Notes: generated from the letters alone by a model not told the origin. Positions 27,374 to 37,106 are shown, counted from the stretch's first letter. The stretch is DNA of 64,000 bases from Arthrobacter sp. DNA4 (GCF_024362385.1 NZ_CP101466.1:558001-622000); one strand, 5' to 3'. Numbers and translations: made by a program.

Positions 27374-28228
27374 CTATAGTCCAGCGCGGGGCTGTTCGGG
27401 ACCTTCGCCCTTCCACCACGTGTCAAAGATGGTCACCGGCACGGTGCGCTTGTGGCGGGTCCGGAGATACTTCTGTTCAATCGACTCGGCAACGGCGTCC
27501 GGAACGTTGCGGCCTTCGAGGTAGTCGTCGATCTGGTCGTAGCTGATACCCAGCTCGTCCTCGTCCGTGCGCCCCGGCCGGTCATCGAGGAGGTCGGCGG
27601 TGGGCACCTTCTCCCACACCCGCGCCGGTGCCCCAAGCTCAGCCAGCAAGGCCCGGTTCTGCCGCTTGTTGAGGCCGAACAGGGGAAGGATGTCAGCCCC
27701 GCCGTCGCCGTACTTGGTAAAGAAGCCCGTGACGGACTCCGCGCCGTGGTCGGTGCCGAGCACCAGGTAGTTGAACTCGCCGGTCAGTGCATACTGGGCG
27801 ATCATCCGGGTGCGGGCCTTGGTGTTTCCCTTGTGGAAGTCGGAGATCTCCGAACCTACGGTCTTCTCGAACTCGTCCTCGAAGCCGTCCACCGCTGCCG
27901 AGATGTTGAACGTCCATTCCGTCTTGGCCTTGATGAAGTCCAGTGCTGCCTGGGCGTCTTCCTCATCGTGCTGCACGCCGTAGGGCAGGCGGACTGCAAC
28001 GAAGTTGGCCTCTACGCCCTCGGCCTCAAGCTCATCAACCGCCAGCTGGGCAAGCTTTCCGGCCAGCGAGGAATCAAGTCCGCCGGAGATGCCCAGGACA
28101 AAACCTTTGGTGTGGGTGGCCTTCAAGTATTCCTTGAGGAATGTGACGCGTTTGCGCACCTCCCCTGCGGGATCGATCCGGGGCTGAACGCCCATTTCTT
28201 CAATGATCTTGGCCTGGAGTTCGCGCAT
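27374..28228 (-). CDS. nadE: ammonia-dependent NAD+ synthetase
   Basis: A 284-aa cytoplasmic enzyme that amidates deamido-NAD with ATP and ammonia. It has the ATP pyrophosphatase motif SGGLDSS at 48-54, the LGTDHGAES metal/ATP loop, and the C-terminal [13 protein letters not shown]. No glutaminase domain is present, so it is the short ammonia-dependent form. ATG at 28228 is supported by TAGGCT ending 7 bases upstream (leaderless); the longer frame overlaps that box. Confidence 0.93.
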   Translation of the reverse strand: MRELQAKIIEEMGVQPRIDPAGEVRKRVTFLKEYLKATHTKGFVLGISGGLDSSLAGKLAQLAVDELEAEGVEANFVAVRLPYGVQHDEEDAQAALDFIKAKTEWTFNISAAVDGFEDEFEKTVGSEISDFHKGNTKARTRMIAQYALTGEFNYLVLGTDHGAESVTGFFTKYGDGGADILPLFGLNKRQNRALLAELGAPARVWEKVPTADLLDDRPGRTDEDELGISYDQIDDYLEGRNVPDAVAESIEQKYLRTRHKRTVPVTIFDTWWKGEGPEQPRAGL

Positions 28229-28235
28229 GTTGTCC

Positions 28236-28241
28236 AGCCTA
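28236..28241 (-). promoter_or_regulatory. -10 element of a leaderless nadE promoter
   Basis: TAGGCT lies 7 bases before the ATG, with TTGAGG 18 bases further upstream as a possible -35. Confidence 0.5.
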
Positions 28242-28303
28242 GCCAGCGCTGTCAACAACCCTCAACTGTTCCGGGCGGGCCCTGCGCGGCGTAGCTTTAG
28301 TGC

Positions 28304-30196
28304 ATGGAGCGGACGGGATGCGCCGTGGTGGGCGGGGGCCCGGCAGGGATGATGCTGGGCCTTCTGCTGGCACGGGCCGGAGTGCAGGTGGCGGTCCTGG
28401 AGAAGCACCGTGATTTCCTGCGGGATTTCCGTGGCGACACCGTGCATGCGTCCACTATCCGGCTGATTGACGAACTCGGCCTGGGCGCCGGATTCCGGGC
28501 CCTGCCGCAAAGCCGGCTGAGCAACGTCGCCGTCCCGGTCCCCGGAACCGGGCTTGTCACGCTGGCGGCTTTTGACTCCCTGAAACCCCCGTACAACTAC
28601 GTGGCCATGATGCCCCAGTGGGACTTCCTGGATTTCCTCGCCGCGGCCGCCGCCGCGGAACCGACGTTCACCCTGCTCATGGAAACGGAGGCCACCGGCC
28701 TGGAGTTCGATGGCGGACGCGTCACCGGAGTGCGCTACCGGTCCACCGCCGGCGGCGCGGAGGGCCAGGAACAGGTGCTGCACGCCGACGTCGTGGTGGC
28801 CGCGGACGGCAGGCATTCAGTGCTGCGCCAGGCGGCAGGGATGCGGGCAAAGGAGTATCCGGTGCCCTTTGACACCTGGTGGTTCAAGATCCCGCGCCAC
28901 GCCTCGGAGCGCGGGGAGGTCGCCGGAGTGGTGCCTTCGCTGGGCGATCGGGATGCCATGATTGCGCTCAACCGCACCGACTATTACCAGATGGGCTACC
29001 TCGCCCCCAAGGGCTCAGATGCCAGGATCCGGGAGGGCGGCGTGGAACGGTTCCGCCAACGGGTGGCAGCACTCCGGCCTGACCTCGCCGACCGCGTTGA
29101 TTCCATCCACAGCCTGGCGGACCTGCACTGGCTGGACGTCAGGCTGAACCGGCTGCGGCGCTGGTACGTGGACGGTTTCCTCTGCATTGGAGACGCCGCG
29201 CACGCGATGTCCCCCGCGGGCGGGGTGGGCATCAACCTGGCCATCCAGGACGCAGTGGCAGCCGCGGAACGCCTGGCGCCTGATTTGCGCCAAGGGCGCG
29301 TACGGACCAGGACCCTTGCTTCGATCCAGCGCCGCCGCCGCATGCCCACGGTGCTGGTCCAGACCGTGCAGCGGATCATGCACCGGGTGGTGTTCGTTCC
29401 ACTCTTCGCGGGCACATTGTCCGGCGACGTGCTGGCCCGCGTGGGGGACCGGACACCGTTCTCCATCCAGCGCCTGCTTTTCTTCATCCTGCGCCACAAC
29501 CCCGTGGTCAAGCGTGTCCTGCCCCGGGTCATTGCGATCGGGCCACGCCCCGAGCACGCGCCCGGCTTCGCCCGCCCGCTCACCGTCCCGCCACCCACTA
29601 AACTTGGGGCCATGACTTCGCCCACTGACACTGCGGTAGACACCGCGGCAGCCCGCGCCCGACTGCTCGAACTGATCAAGGAACTTGCCGTGGTCCGCGG
29701 CAAGGTGATCCTCTCCAGCGGAGCCGAGGCCGATTACTACATCGACCTGCGCCGCATCACCCTGCACCATGAGGCGTCCAAGCTGGTGGGCCAGGTAATG
29801 CTGGCACTGGCGGACGACGCCGGCATCGACTTCGAGTGCGCCGGCGGGCTCACCATGGGTGCCGACCCCGTTGGCACTGCGGTGATGCACGCTGCCGCTG
29901 ACGCCGGCCGGACGGTTGACGCGTTCGTGGTCCGGAAAGCCCAGAAGTCCTACGGCATGGGCCGCCAGGTGGAAGGCCCGTCCGTTGAGGGCCGCAAGGT
30001 GCTGGTCCTGGAAGACACGTCCACCACGGGCGGCTCTGCGCTGACCGCAGTGGAAGGCGTCCGGAAGGCCGGCGGCAACGTCGTGGCAGTAGCGGTGATC
30101 GTGGACCGCGATACCGGCGCCAAGGAAAAGATCGAAGCCGAGACCGGTGTTCCCTACCTGTTCGCCTTCGGCAAGGACGAGCTGGGACTGCACTAG
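28304..30196 (+). CDS. FAD-dependent monooxygenase reading in frame into orotate phosphoribosyltransferase
   Basis: A single 630-codon frame. Residues 1 to about 420 are a PF01494-type FAD hydroxylase: dinucleotide loop GGGPAGMM at 10-17, the AADG motif at 167-170, and GDAAHAMSPAGGVGINLAIQDA at 296-317. There is no stop before the pyrE start codon, so the frame continues through residues 437-630 as a complete OPRT. TAGCTT ends 6 bases before the ATG. Either this is a true fusion or the monooxygenase stop has been lost. In the next frame a TGA at 29613 would overlap the pyrE ATG, the usual coupled arrangement. The substrate of the oxygenase is unknown. Confidence 0.75.
   Translation: MERTGCAVVGGGPAGMMLGLLLARAGVQVAVLEKHRDFLRDFRGDTVHASTIRLIDELGLGAGFRALPQSRLSNVAVPVPGTGLVTLAAFDSLKPPYNYVAMMPQWDFLDFLAAAAAAEPTFTLLMETEATGLEFDGGRVTGVRYRSTAGGAEGQEQVLHADVVVAADGRHSVLRQAAGMRAKEYPVPFDTWWFKIPRHASERGEVAGVVPSLGDRDAMIALNRTDYYQMGYLAPKGSDARIREGGVERFRQRVAALRPDLADRVDSIHSLADLHWLDVRLNRLRRWYVDGFLCIGDAAHAMSPAGGVGINLAIQDAVAAAERLAPDLRQGRVRTRTLASIQRRRRMPTVLVQTVQRIMHRVVFVPLFAGTLSGDVLARVGDRTPFSIQRLLFFILRHNPVVKRVLPRVIAIGPRPEHAPGFARPLTVPPPTKLGAMTSPTDTAVDTAAARARLLELIKELAVVRGKVILSSGAEADYYIDLRRITLHHEASKLVGQVMLALADDAGIDFECAGGLTMGADPVGTAVMHAAADAGRTVDAFVVRKAQKSYGMGRQVEGPSVEGRKVLVLEDTSTTGGSALTAVEGVRKAGGNVVAVAVIVDRDTGAKEKIEAETGVPYLFAFGKDELGLH
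29599..29604 (+). promoter_or_regulatory. -10 element of an internal pyrE promoter
   Basis: TAAACT lies 7 bases before the pyrE ATG at 29612, inside the fused frame. The spacing matches other leaderless starts in this window and argues that pyrE is also made as a separate protein. Confidence 0.5.
29612..30196 (+). CDS. pyrE: orotate phosphoribosyltransferase, from internal start
   Basis: A 194-aa enzyme of pyrimidine synthesis that converts orotate and PRPP to OMP. The PRPP loop VLVLEDTSTTGGS (130-142) and the lysine-bearing RKAQKSYG (108-115) are intact. The length is normal for actinobacterial PyrE when counted from ATG 29612, and a -10 box precedes that ATG. This nested CDS shares its frame and stop with the longer ORF from 28304. 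Confidence 0.88.
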   Translation: MTSPTDTAVDTAAARARLLELIKELAVVRGKVILSSGAEADYYIDLRRITLHHEASKLVGQVMLALADDAGIDFECAGGLTMGADPVGTAVMHAAADAGRTVDAFVVRKAQKSYGMGRQVEGPSVEGRKVLVLEDTSTTGGSALTAVEGVRKAGGNVVAVAVIVDRDTGAKEKIEAETGVPYLFAFGKDELGLH

Positions 30197-30203
30197 TCCC
30201 GGA

Positions 30204-30230
30204 CGGGGCCGGCCCCGGCGGCCGGCCCCG
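30204..30230 (+). terminator. GC-rich hairpin after pyrE
   Basis: CGGGGCCGGC (30204-30213) pairs with GCCGGCCCCG (30221-30230). There is no T-tail, so termination is likely but not certain. Confidence 0.5.
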
Positions 30231-30318
30231 GGAAGCATGGGGACCAGTGTTGGCCTGCCGCTGGTGGCTGATTTATTATTTGCGTTAACACCTTTCAGTT
30301 GCTTGGAGATCCTGCATT

Positions 30319-31086
30319 TTGCTCCCCCCACAACAGCCGTTGAGCGCAACGGACCAAGTCCAGAACCTCATCCTGGAAAGCGCCGATTTCGAGGACTTCC
30401 TCAACGAGTTGGCGCGCTTCTCCGTGCACCAGATGGCAGGCGACGGCGATGACGCCCTGTGCGGCATCACGTTGCTCCGCGACCGGAAGGCAGCCACCAT
30501 CGGCTGGAGCAGCGAAACGGCACGGGAAGTGGATGAAATCCAGTATTCCCTCGCCCAGGGACCGTGCCTGTCCGCGGCAAAGGAAGAGCGGGAAGTGTAC
30601 GTCCCGGACCTTCTGCAGGAGGACCGGTGGGGTCCGGACTATGCGGCTGCCGTTGCCTCCCACGGGTTGCGTTCGGTGCTTTCCCTGCCGTTCAACCTGC
30701 AGGGGGAGGCCAAAGCCGCACTGAACCTCTACTCCGACGCCCCAAACAAGTTTGACGGCCGGGCGGCGGACAGGGCGCGGGACTTCACCCGGGAAATTTC
30801 CGAAGCACTGCGGCTGGCTGTCCGGTTCTCGCTGCACGCAGACAGCGCAACAAACCTTCGGGCCACGCTTGAGTCGCGGACCATCATCGACATCGCCATC
30901 GGCATCGTCATGGCGCAGAACCGGTGCAGCCAGGAAGCCGCCGTCGAAATCCTCACCGAGGCATCCAGTAACAGCAATATCAAACTCCGGGACATCGCCA
31001 AGTCGCTGGTGGATTCGGTGGGCGGTACCGGTGCGCGTACCCACTACCAGGAACCGGGCAAGGTCAGCCAGGGTCCCAGGGCCTGA
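30319..31086 (+). CDS. GAF-ANTAR domain regulator
   Basis: A 255-aa protein with a GAF sensor domain (about 25-160) and a C-terminal ANTAR RNA-binding domain (about 175-235, SRTIIDIAIGIVMAQNRCS). ANTAR proteins act as antiterminators on hairpin pairs in target mRNAs; no such target was recognised nearby. The start is TTG at 30319 behind GGAGAT. It may be functionally linked to the following gene. Confidence 0.85.
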   Translation: MLPPQQPLSATDQVQNLILESADFEDFLNELARFSVHQMAGDGDDALCGITLLRDRKAATIGWSSETAREVDEIQYSLAQGPCLSAAKEEREVYVPDLLQEDRWGPDYAAAVASHGLRSVLSLPFNLQGEAKAALNLYSDAPNKFDGRAADRARDFTREISEALRLAVRFSLHADSATNLRATLESRTIIDIAIGIVMAQNRCSQEAAVEILTEASSNSNIKLRDIAKSLVDSVGGTGARTHYQEPGKVSQGPRA

Positions 31087-31168
31087 TCGGCAGGTTGTGC
31101 GCAGGCCGGGTGAGGGTTAGGCTTGCGGAGGTTGAGCCGTCGGCCATAGAACCTCTTTTGGAGTACCT

Positions 31169-31789
31169 ATGGACCGCGCGCTAGACGCACTCGTTAACCT
31201 CGATGTCCCCGCGGACATCGTCCGGATTGAAGTCCGGGGAGCCCTTCACCACGACTCCCGTGCTGAACTGGGCCACATCATCCGCCGCGTCCGGAGGATG
31301 GGCATCCGTTGCCGTATCTGCGTCGATCTTTCGCAGGCTGAACTTGTCGAATCATCCGCGCTGGCAGGTCTTCGCAGCGACCTCAACGCCATGGACACCA
31401 CGTCCCTGCTGGGCGTTCCCTCCGCCGGGGTGTCCCTTCAGCTCACGCCCGCTGCGTACGACTGGGCGCAATGGGACGCTTCCAGCCGCCGGCCGCTTCT
31501 GATGGATGATGACGTCAGGGAGCTTTTCCCCGGCGGTGAGTTCGCAGGAGAATACCCCCAGTTGCCGGTGATGTGGATCGAAGAGCTGTACGGCCGTCCG
31601 CTGACCGAATACACGGAGCAGGAACTGCTGCACGCCAGCGACTCCGCCTTTGCCCTGCTGGACAACCCGGACGCACCCGACGGTGCTGACCTGCTGGGCC
31701 GTTATAACGACATTGGCCTGGAGATCCTCCGCCGGCAGCAGGAACCGCAGGCGCCATTCCCGGCCACGGAGGGGCAGGCCGCCAGCTGA
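31169..31789 (+). CDS. hypothetical protein with STAS-like N-terminus
   Basis: A 206-aa acidic protein. Residues 14 to about 70 (IVRIEVRGALHHDSRAEL and ICVDLSQAELVESSALAGL) look like the alternating strand-helix pattern of a STAS domain, though the usual phosphorylated Ser/Thr site is not obvious. The C-terminal half is not recognised. It follows the GAF-ANTAR gene in the same direction after 82 bases with its own GGAG ribosome site. Confidence 0.65.
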   Translation: MDRALDALVNLDVPADIVRIEVRGALHHDSRAELGHIIRRVRRMGIRCRICVDLSQAELVESSALAGLRSDLNAMDTTSLLGVPSAGVSLQLTPAAYDWAQWDASSRRPLLMDDDVRELFPGGEFAGEYPQLPVMWIEELYGRPLTEYTEQELLHASDSAFALLDNPDAPDGADLLGRYNDIGLEILRRQQEPQAPFPATEGQAAS

Positions 31790-31858
31790 CGCGCAGCGTC
31801 ACCGAACGTTAACATCCGCGGTTGCCGTGGTGACTTTCCCGGGGCTTACGGTAGGAGT

Positions 31859-32899
31859 GTGCCGTATGAGGGGGAAGTTAATCCACAGAGCCGGCGCGGG
31901 GTCTCCGATGCCCGGCTGCTGGCGGAAGCGGCTGCCCTCAAACGCTTCTCGCGGCGTGCGTTCCTGGCAGGGGCCGGCGCCTCCGGGCTGCTGGCCGCGG
32001 ACATGCTGATGACCCGTGAAGTGCAGTCGCAGCGCCGGAGCACCAGGATCCTGACCGTTGCGGATAGCTTCGCCGATGTTTACTACCCGGACGCCAGCTG
32101 GTTCCTGTTCCCCGGGTACAAGACCAGCTGGGAAGAGGCGCAGTGGATCCTGAACACGCTCAGGGGCGCACTGAACAAGCGCGCCCGGCTCGCCGCCGTC
32201 GGATATTCCAACCTGGGGCTGAACATCACCGAGGTGGTCAACGCGATCACCGACTACATCACTGCTGAGAAGATCACCAAGCTCTTCTTTTACGGGCACA
32301 GTTTCGGCGGCATGCTCGCCACCCAGGTGGCAGCCCGGCTCCTGGCCCTGCAGGGCGTCCAGGTGCAGTTCATTCTCCTGGACTCCAGCCCCTACAGCGC
32401 CCACGACGTCCTGGACCAAAGCTGGTTCGACGGCGTGGTGTTCCTCTACGAGAGCGGCGTCAGGTTCCCCTCCACCCTGCGCGGCGGGTATGAACTGGGG
32501 GAGCGGATCATCCACAAGGACGAACGGAGCTGGCGCCAGATCCTGAACCAGACGCTGGAGCAGCTCTCACCCATTGCCCCGTCCAACGTCCTGGTCCAAA
32601 CGGAGTCCGCCTACATCTACCACTTCGAGGGAAGCCAGTTCGCTTACCACCTCGGCACGGCCAAGATGGCCTACATCGGCAACCGCAAAGACGGGACTGT
32701 TGACTATGAGACCGCGGCCGAAACATGGGCGGTGGTGTTCAAGGACAACATGGTCTCCAGCAACCTGCAGACTACGGGGGCGGCGCCCGCCCACGCCAGC
32801 CCCGGCTGGAACCCGCAGATCTACCGGCCCCTGGTCACGGAACTGCTGGACGAGTACTTCCCACTGCCCCGGGGCGGCTCCCGGGTCAGTATCTTCTAG
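31859..32899 (+). CDS. Tat-exported alpha/beta hydrolase
   Basis: A 346-aa protein with a twin-arginine signal (SRRAFLAGAGASGLLAA at 31-47) and an alpha/beta-hydrolase fold with nucleophile S148 in GHSFGG. The start is uncertain: GTG at 31859 has TAGGAG almost touching it, and the Tat motif at residue 31 is late for a signal peptide. Export as a folded enzyme is likely; the substrate is unknown. Its stop overlaps the end of the converging HAD gene by four bases. Confidence 0.8.
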   Translation: MPYEGEVNPQSRRGVSDARLLAEAAALKRFSRRAFLAGAGASGLLAADMLMTREVQSQRRSTRILTVADSFADVYYPDASWFLFPGYKTSWEEAQWILNTLRGALNKRARLAAVGYSNLGLNITEVVNAITDYITAEKITKLFFYGHSFGGMLATQVAARLLALQGVQVQFILLDSSPYSAHDVLDQSWFDGVVFLYESGVRFPSTLRGGYELGERIIHKDERSWRQILNQTLEQLSPIAPSNVLVQTESAYIYHFEGSQFAYHLGTAKMAYIGNRKDGTVDYETAAETWAVVFKDNMVSSNLQTTGAAPAHASPGWNPQIYRPLVTELLDEYFPLPRGGSRVSIF

Positions 32900-33732
32900 A
32901 TCTGGTTTTTCAGGTCCGCCACGGAATTCAGCACCTGGTTGGGCCGGAAGGGGTATGCGGCGATGTCGTCCTTGTGCGTGATGCCGCTGAGGACCAGGAC
33001 CGTGTGCAGGCCTGCCTCCATGCCGGCGATGATGTCCGTGTCCATCCGGTCACCGATCATGGCGGTGGTCTCGGAGTGTGCATCGATCTGGTTCATCGCC
33101 GACCGGAACATCATGGGGTTCGGCTTGCCCACAATGTACGGTTCGCGGCCGGTGGCCTTGGTGATCAGGGCCGCGATGGCACCTGTGGCCGGCATGGGGC
33201 CATCCTTGGAGGGGCCGGTGGCATCCGGGTTGGTGGCGATGAACCGCGCACCGGCGAGGATCAGGCGGATGGCCGTGGTGATTGCCTCGAAAGAGTACGT
33301 GCGCGTCTCGCCGAGCACCACGAAGTCCGGGCTCTGGTCGGTGAGAATGAAGCCTGCCTCGTGCAGCGCCGTCGTCAGCCCTGCCTCGCCGATGGTGTAG
33401 GCGCGGTTGCCCGATTCCGATCCTCCCGCGGACACCTGGTCCTTCAAGAACTGGGCGGTGGCCAGCGCGGAAGTCCAGATGTTCTCCTCGGGGATCTCCA
33501 GCCCGGAAGCGCGCAGGCGGGCGGCGAGGTCGCGGGGCGTGAAGATGGAGTTGTTGGTCAACACCAGGAAGCGCCTGGACGTATCCACCCAGCGCTGGAT
33601 GAGCTCCGCCGCCCCGGGGATGGGCTGGTTTTCATGCACCAGGACACCGTCCATGTCCGTCAGCCAGCACTCAATCTCCTGGCCGCTCCGGTATACCGCC
33701 GGGTTGCCTGCTACCTGGTCCTCGTCTGCCAT
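32896..33732 (-). CDS. HAD-superfamily IIA hydrolase (NagD-like)
   Basis: A 278-aa phosphatase with motif I DMDGVL (nucleophile D26, D28), motif II LTNNS, the conserved lysine in IVGKPNP, and GDRMDTDI as the final acidic motif. The NagD/phosphoglycolate-phosphatase-like cap lies between motifs II and III. Substrates of this subfamily include small phosphorylated metabolites and mononucleotides. A GGAGGC site precedes the ATG. Confidence 0.88.
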   Translation of the reverse strand: MADEDQVAGNPAVYRSGQEIECWLTDMDGVLVHENQPIPGAAELIQRWVDTSRRFLVLTNNSIFTPRDLAARLRASGLEIPEENIWTSALATAQFLKDQVSAGGSESGNRAYTIGEAGLTTALHEAGFILTDQSPDFVVLGETRTYSFEAITTAIRLILAGARFIATNPDATGPSKDGPMPATGAIAALITKATGREPYIVGKPNPMMFRSAMNQIDAHSETTAMIGDRMDTDIIAGMEAGLHTVLVLSGITHKDDIAAYPFRPNQVLNSVADLKNQI

Positions 33733-33773
33733 GCCCTGCCTCCGCCTGTGATGATTGCCCGAAGAGTCCAGTC

Positions 33774-33779
33774 TAGTGT
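33774..33779 (+). promoter_or_regulatory. -10 element of a leaderless SpoU-type gene promoter
   Basis: TAGTGT ends 6 bases before GTG 33786, matching the leaderless spacing seen elsewhere in the window. Confidence 0.45.
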
Positions 33780-33785
33780 TGAAGG

Positions 33786-34460
33786 GTGAACCAAACGCCC
33801 GGCATGACAGACGAACCCGACCACCAGCCCGGGGAGGCCGAACCCGCGAAGGCGGAGGTCGGCGTCGGGCCCTGGGAGGGGGAACTGCCGGAAGGCGACC
33901 ACTGGGACCCTGACCTGCTGGCGGACGGCGACCGGCGCAACGTCCTGGACAAATACCGCTACTGGAAGCACGAGGCGATCGTGGCGGAGCTGGACTCCCG
34001 GCGGCACAATTTCCACGTGGCCATCGAAAACTGGCAGCACGATCTCAACATTGGCACCGTGGTTCGTACTGCCAACGCCTTCCTCGCCAAGGAGGTGCAC
34101 ATCATCGGTCGACGGCGTTGGAACCGGCGCGGGGCCATGGTCACCGACCGCTACCAGCACGTCCGCCACCACCCCACCGTGGAGGACTTCGTCCAGTGGG
34201 CGCAGGGGGAGGGGCTGGCGATCATCGGGATCGACATCTTCCCGGACTCGGTGCCCCTGGAGACGTACGAACTGCCGCGCGACTGCGTGCTGGTGTTCGG
34301 GCAGGAGGGCCCGGGCCTGACCCCGGAAGTCCACCAGGCCGCCGCCGCCACCCTGTCCATCGAGCAGTTCGGCTCCACCCGGTCCATCAACGCCGCCTCC
34401 GCCGCGGCTATTGCCATGCACGCCTGGATCCGCCGGCACGTCTTCAACCAGCACGTGTAG
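33786..34460 (+). CDS. SpoU/TrmH-family RNA 2'-O-methyltransferase
   Basis: A 224-aa SPOUT enzyme with motif 1 NIGTVVRTANAF, motif 2 LVFGQEGPGL and motif 3 IEQFGSTRSINAASAAAIAMHAW, which form the trefoil-knot SAM site. It methylates ribose in tRNA or rRNA; the target is unknown. GTG at 33786 fits a leaderless start; the ATG at 33804 is the alternative. A polar, acidic N-terminal tail of about 50 residues precedes the domain. Confidence 0.88.
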   Translation: MNQTPGMTDEPDHQPGEAEPAKAEVGVGPWEGELPEGDHWDPDLLADGDRRNVLDKYRYWKHEAIVAELDSRRHNFHVAIENWQHDLNIGTVVRTANAFLAKEVHIIGRRRWNRRGAMVTDRYQHVRHHPTVEDFVQWAQGEGLAIIGIDIFPDSVPLETYELPRDCVLVFGQEGPGLTPEVHQAAAATLSIEQFGSTRSINAASAAAIAMHAWIRRHVFNQHV

Positions 34461-34468
34461 CCCAGACC

Positions 34469-34591
34469 TGCGGGTGGCGGGCCCACGCACGCGGGGTTCC
34501 CTGGCCGAGCTTGCGAGGCTAGGGTGCGGGTGGCGGGCCCACGCACGCGGGGTTCCCTGGCCGAGCTTGCGAGGCTAGGGTGCGGGTGGGG
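34469..34591. repeat. 56-bp tandem duplication containing a REP-like palindrome
   Basis: Units 34469-34524 and 34525-34580 are identical, and a third copy begins (TGCGGGTGG) before diverging. Each unit carries an imperfect palindrome, GGTTCCCTGGC with GGCTAGGG around an AGCTTGCG core, related to the inverted element at 36156. It lies in the 239-base gap between the methyltransferase and aldolase genes. Confidence 0.9.
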
Positions 34592-34699
34592 CGTAACCCA
34601 GAGCACTCCGGGCCCGGGAATGGCTAGGATGGTGCCAAGCCGTAAGCGGTCTATTTGAGGGTCATCCACCCACAGACGAAACTCAGCAGAGGAGCCAGC

Positions 34700-35719
<1,020 letters not shown>

Positions 35720-36142
35720 ATGTCGGACGAGTTCCGCCGGAACCTGATGGGGCCGGAGCCCACGCTCCTGCCTGCCGAAACCGAGGTGTACGGGCAGCTG
35801 GATGCCGGTCACGAGGCATTGGACCTGGTGGCCAAGCACCCCACGTCCTCCCTGCTGTGGGCCGTGCTCGCCGAGGAGGCGTGGGCGGAGGGCCGGGTCA
35901 TCGACTCCTACGCCTACTCCCGGGTGGGCTACCACCGCGGCCTGGACTCGCTGCGCCGCAACGGCTGGCGCGGCGTCGGGCCCATCCCGTGGGAGCACGA
36001 GCCCAACCGCGGATTCCTGCGGGCCCTCTACTCCCTGGGCAGGGCTTCGTCTGCCATCGGCGAGGCTGACGAGCCGGAGCGGATCGAAAAGTTCCTCAAC
36101 GACTCGGACCCCACGGCGAAGGCAGCCATCGAGGGCAAGTAA
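35720..36142 (+). CDS. DUF3151 family protein
   Basis: A 140-aa protein that begins on the base after the aldolase stop. It has conserved actinobacterial DUF3151 blocks (ALAEEAWAEGR-like SLLWAVLAEEAWAEG, SYAYSRVGYHRGLDSLRRNGW, PWEHEPNRGFLRALYSLGRA). Members commonly sit next to fbaA and their function is unknown. The helical pattern resembles a TPR-type fold. Confidence 0.9.
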   Translation: MSDEFRRNLMGPEPTLLPAETEVYGQLDAGHEALDLVAKHPTSSLLWAVLAEEAWAEGRVIDSYAYSRVGYHRGLDSLRRNGWRGVGPIPWEHEPNRGFLRALYSLGRASSAIGEADEPERIEKFLNDSDPTAKAAIEGK

Positions 36143-36155
36143 CTCCCTACCGCCT

Positions 36156-36187
36156 CCCTGGCTTCGCTTCGCTGAGCCAGGGAACCC
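36156..36187. repeat. REP-like palindrome
   Basis: CCCTGGC (36156-36162) and GCCAGGG (36176-36182) flank TTCGCTTCGCTGA, followed by AACCC. In reverse orientation this matches the GGGTTCCCTGGC...AGC...GC palindrome inside the 34469 tandem units, so it is the same intergenic repeat family. Confidence 0.65.
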
Positions 36188-36213
36188 TCGGCGGCGGAGG
36201 CCCCTAGATACGA

Positions 36214-36265
36214 CGACGGCGGGTGGTTACCTTTCCTGGAAAGGTGACCACCCGCCGTCGGTCGT
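36214..36265. terminator. bidirectional terminator between DUF3151 and the UDG-like gene
   Basis: Arms of 23 bases (36214-36236 and 36238-36260) pair with a single G-T type mismatch and are followed by GTCGTTT. It begins CGACGGCGGG like the other convergent-gene hairpins here. Confidence 0.8.
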
Positions 36266-36895
36266 TTAAGGCTTGGCGATTCCGGTGCGTGCCATGGCGT
36301 CGGCGTAGGCCGCACGCATGTCCTCGAGGTACTCCTCCTGGCGCGCCGGGGAACCGGCGAAGGCGCGGCCGCTCAGTGACCTGACCTTGTAGGTCTTCAG
36401 GCCGCGGCGCCACAGCAGGGGCACTTCGGTCTTCAGCAGCAGGTTGGCCAGGCGGTTGGCCTCGGTGCCGTGCGCCACGATGACCGAGGCACGGGGCACC
36501 AGTGCCAGGAACTTCAGCAGCGGCTTCAGGCCTGCCTGGATCTGGTCGGGAGTGAACTTTCCGTTGGCCTCACCGGGGACGTGCCACGGGTGGACGTTCC
36601 ACGGCATCACGAACTCAGGGCGCAGGCCCAGCTTCCACTGCAGGCCAAGCATGCGGGTCGCGGCATCCTGGTCCCCGGCGGTGATGAACCCGGACGGGTC
36701 CGCCTCGCCAATGTTGGAGAACAGGCTGATGATGCGGCATTCCTCCACGTCGTGCATGGGATCCACATAGGGGACCACGGTGCCGGGCTTGGTCTCCCGA
36801 AGGGAATCACACAGCTCGTTAACGGCAGCAACGCTGGGGTCGTAGCGGCGGCTCATGAGCTGTTCGTGGAATGTTTCGGGTGCCAGGGCTGTCAT
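36266..36895 (-). CDS. uracil-DNA glycosylase superfamily-like protein
   Basis: A 209-aa soluble protein. YVDPMHDVEECRIISLFSNIG and VMPWNVHPWHV resemble the water-activating and substrate regions of UDG-fold proteins, and SVIVAHGTEANRLA occupies the position of the usual His motif. The motifs are not canonical, so glycosylase activity is uncertain. The ATG at 36895 has AGGAGA about 12 bases upstream. The 211 bases upstream hold the MetE-like gene's terminator. Confidence 0.6.
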   Translation of the reverse strand: MTALAPETFHEQLMSRRYDPSVAAVNELCDSLRETKPGTVVPYVDPMHDVEECRIISLFSNIGEADPSGFITAGDQDAATRMLGLQWKLGLRPEFVMPWNVHPWHVPGEANGKFTPDQIQAGLKPLLKFLALVPRASVIVAHGTEANRLANLLLKTEVPLLWRRGLKTYKVRSLSGRAFAGSPARQEEYLEDMRAAYADAMARTGIAKP

Positions 36896-37039
36896 GAAGT
36901 GCTGGTTCTCCTGCGGGGATTGGCGTTGCTGCCGCCACGGAAATGGGCACGCGGGGGCGCGACACATCAGCGGCGGTTGATTGGGGTGGGCCGATTCCTG
37001 GTCGGCCTTACCCAGTTTAGCAAGCCCCGGGAAACGAAA

Positions 37040-37083
37040 CGCCGGTCCCGTGCACCTGATTCAGCCAGGCCACGGAACCGGCG
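37040..37083 (-). terminator. terminator after the MetE-like gene
   Basis: CGCCGGTCCCGTG (37040-37052) pairs with CACGGAACCGGCG (37071-37083) with one mismatch. On the minus strand the stem is followed by TTTCGTTT. Confidence 0.7.
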
Positions 37084-37106
37084 GGTCCCGGCTTCGCCGT
37101 CCGCAG

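Noticed and set aside
34469..34591. The 56-bp tandem repeat as a CRISPR array or small mobile element
   Set aside because: The units are contiguous with no unique spacers, and no transposase or integrase lies nearby. It is better explained as duplication of a REP-like palindrome.
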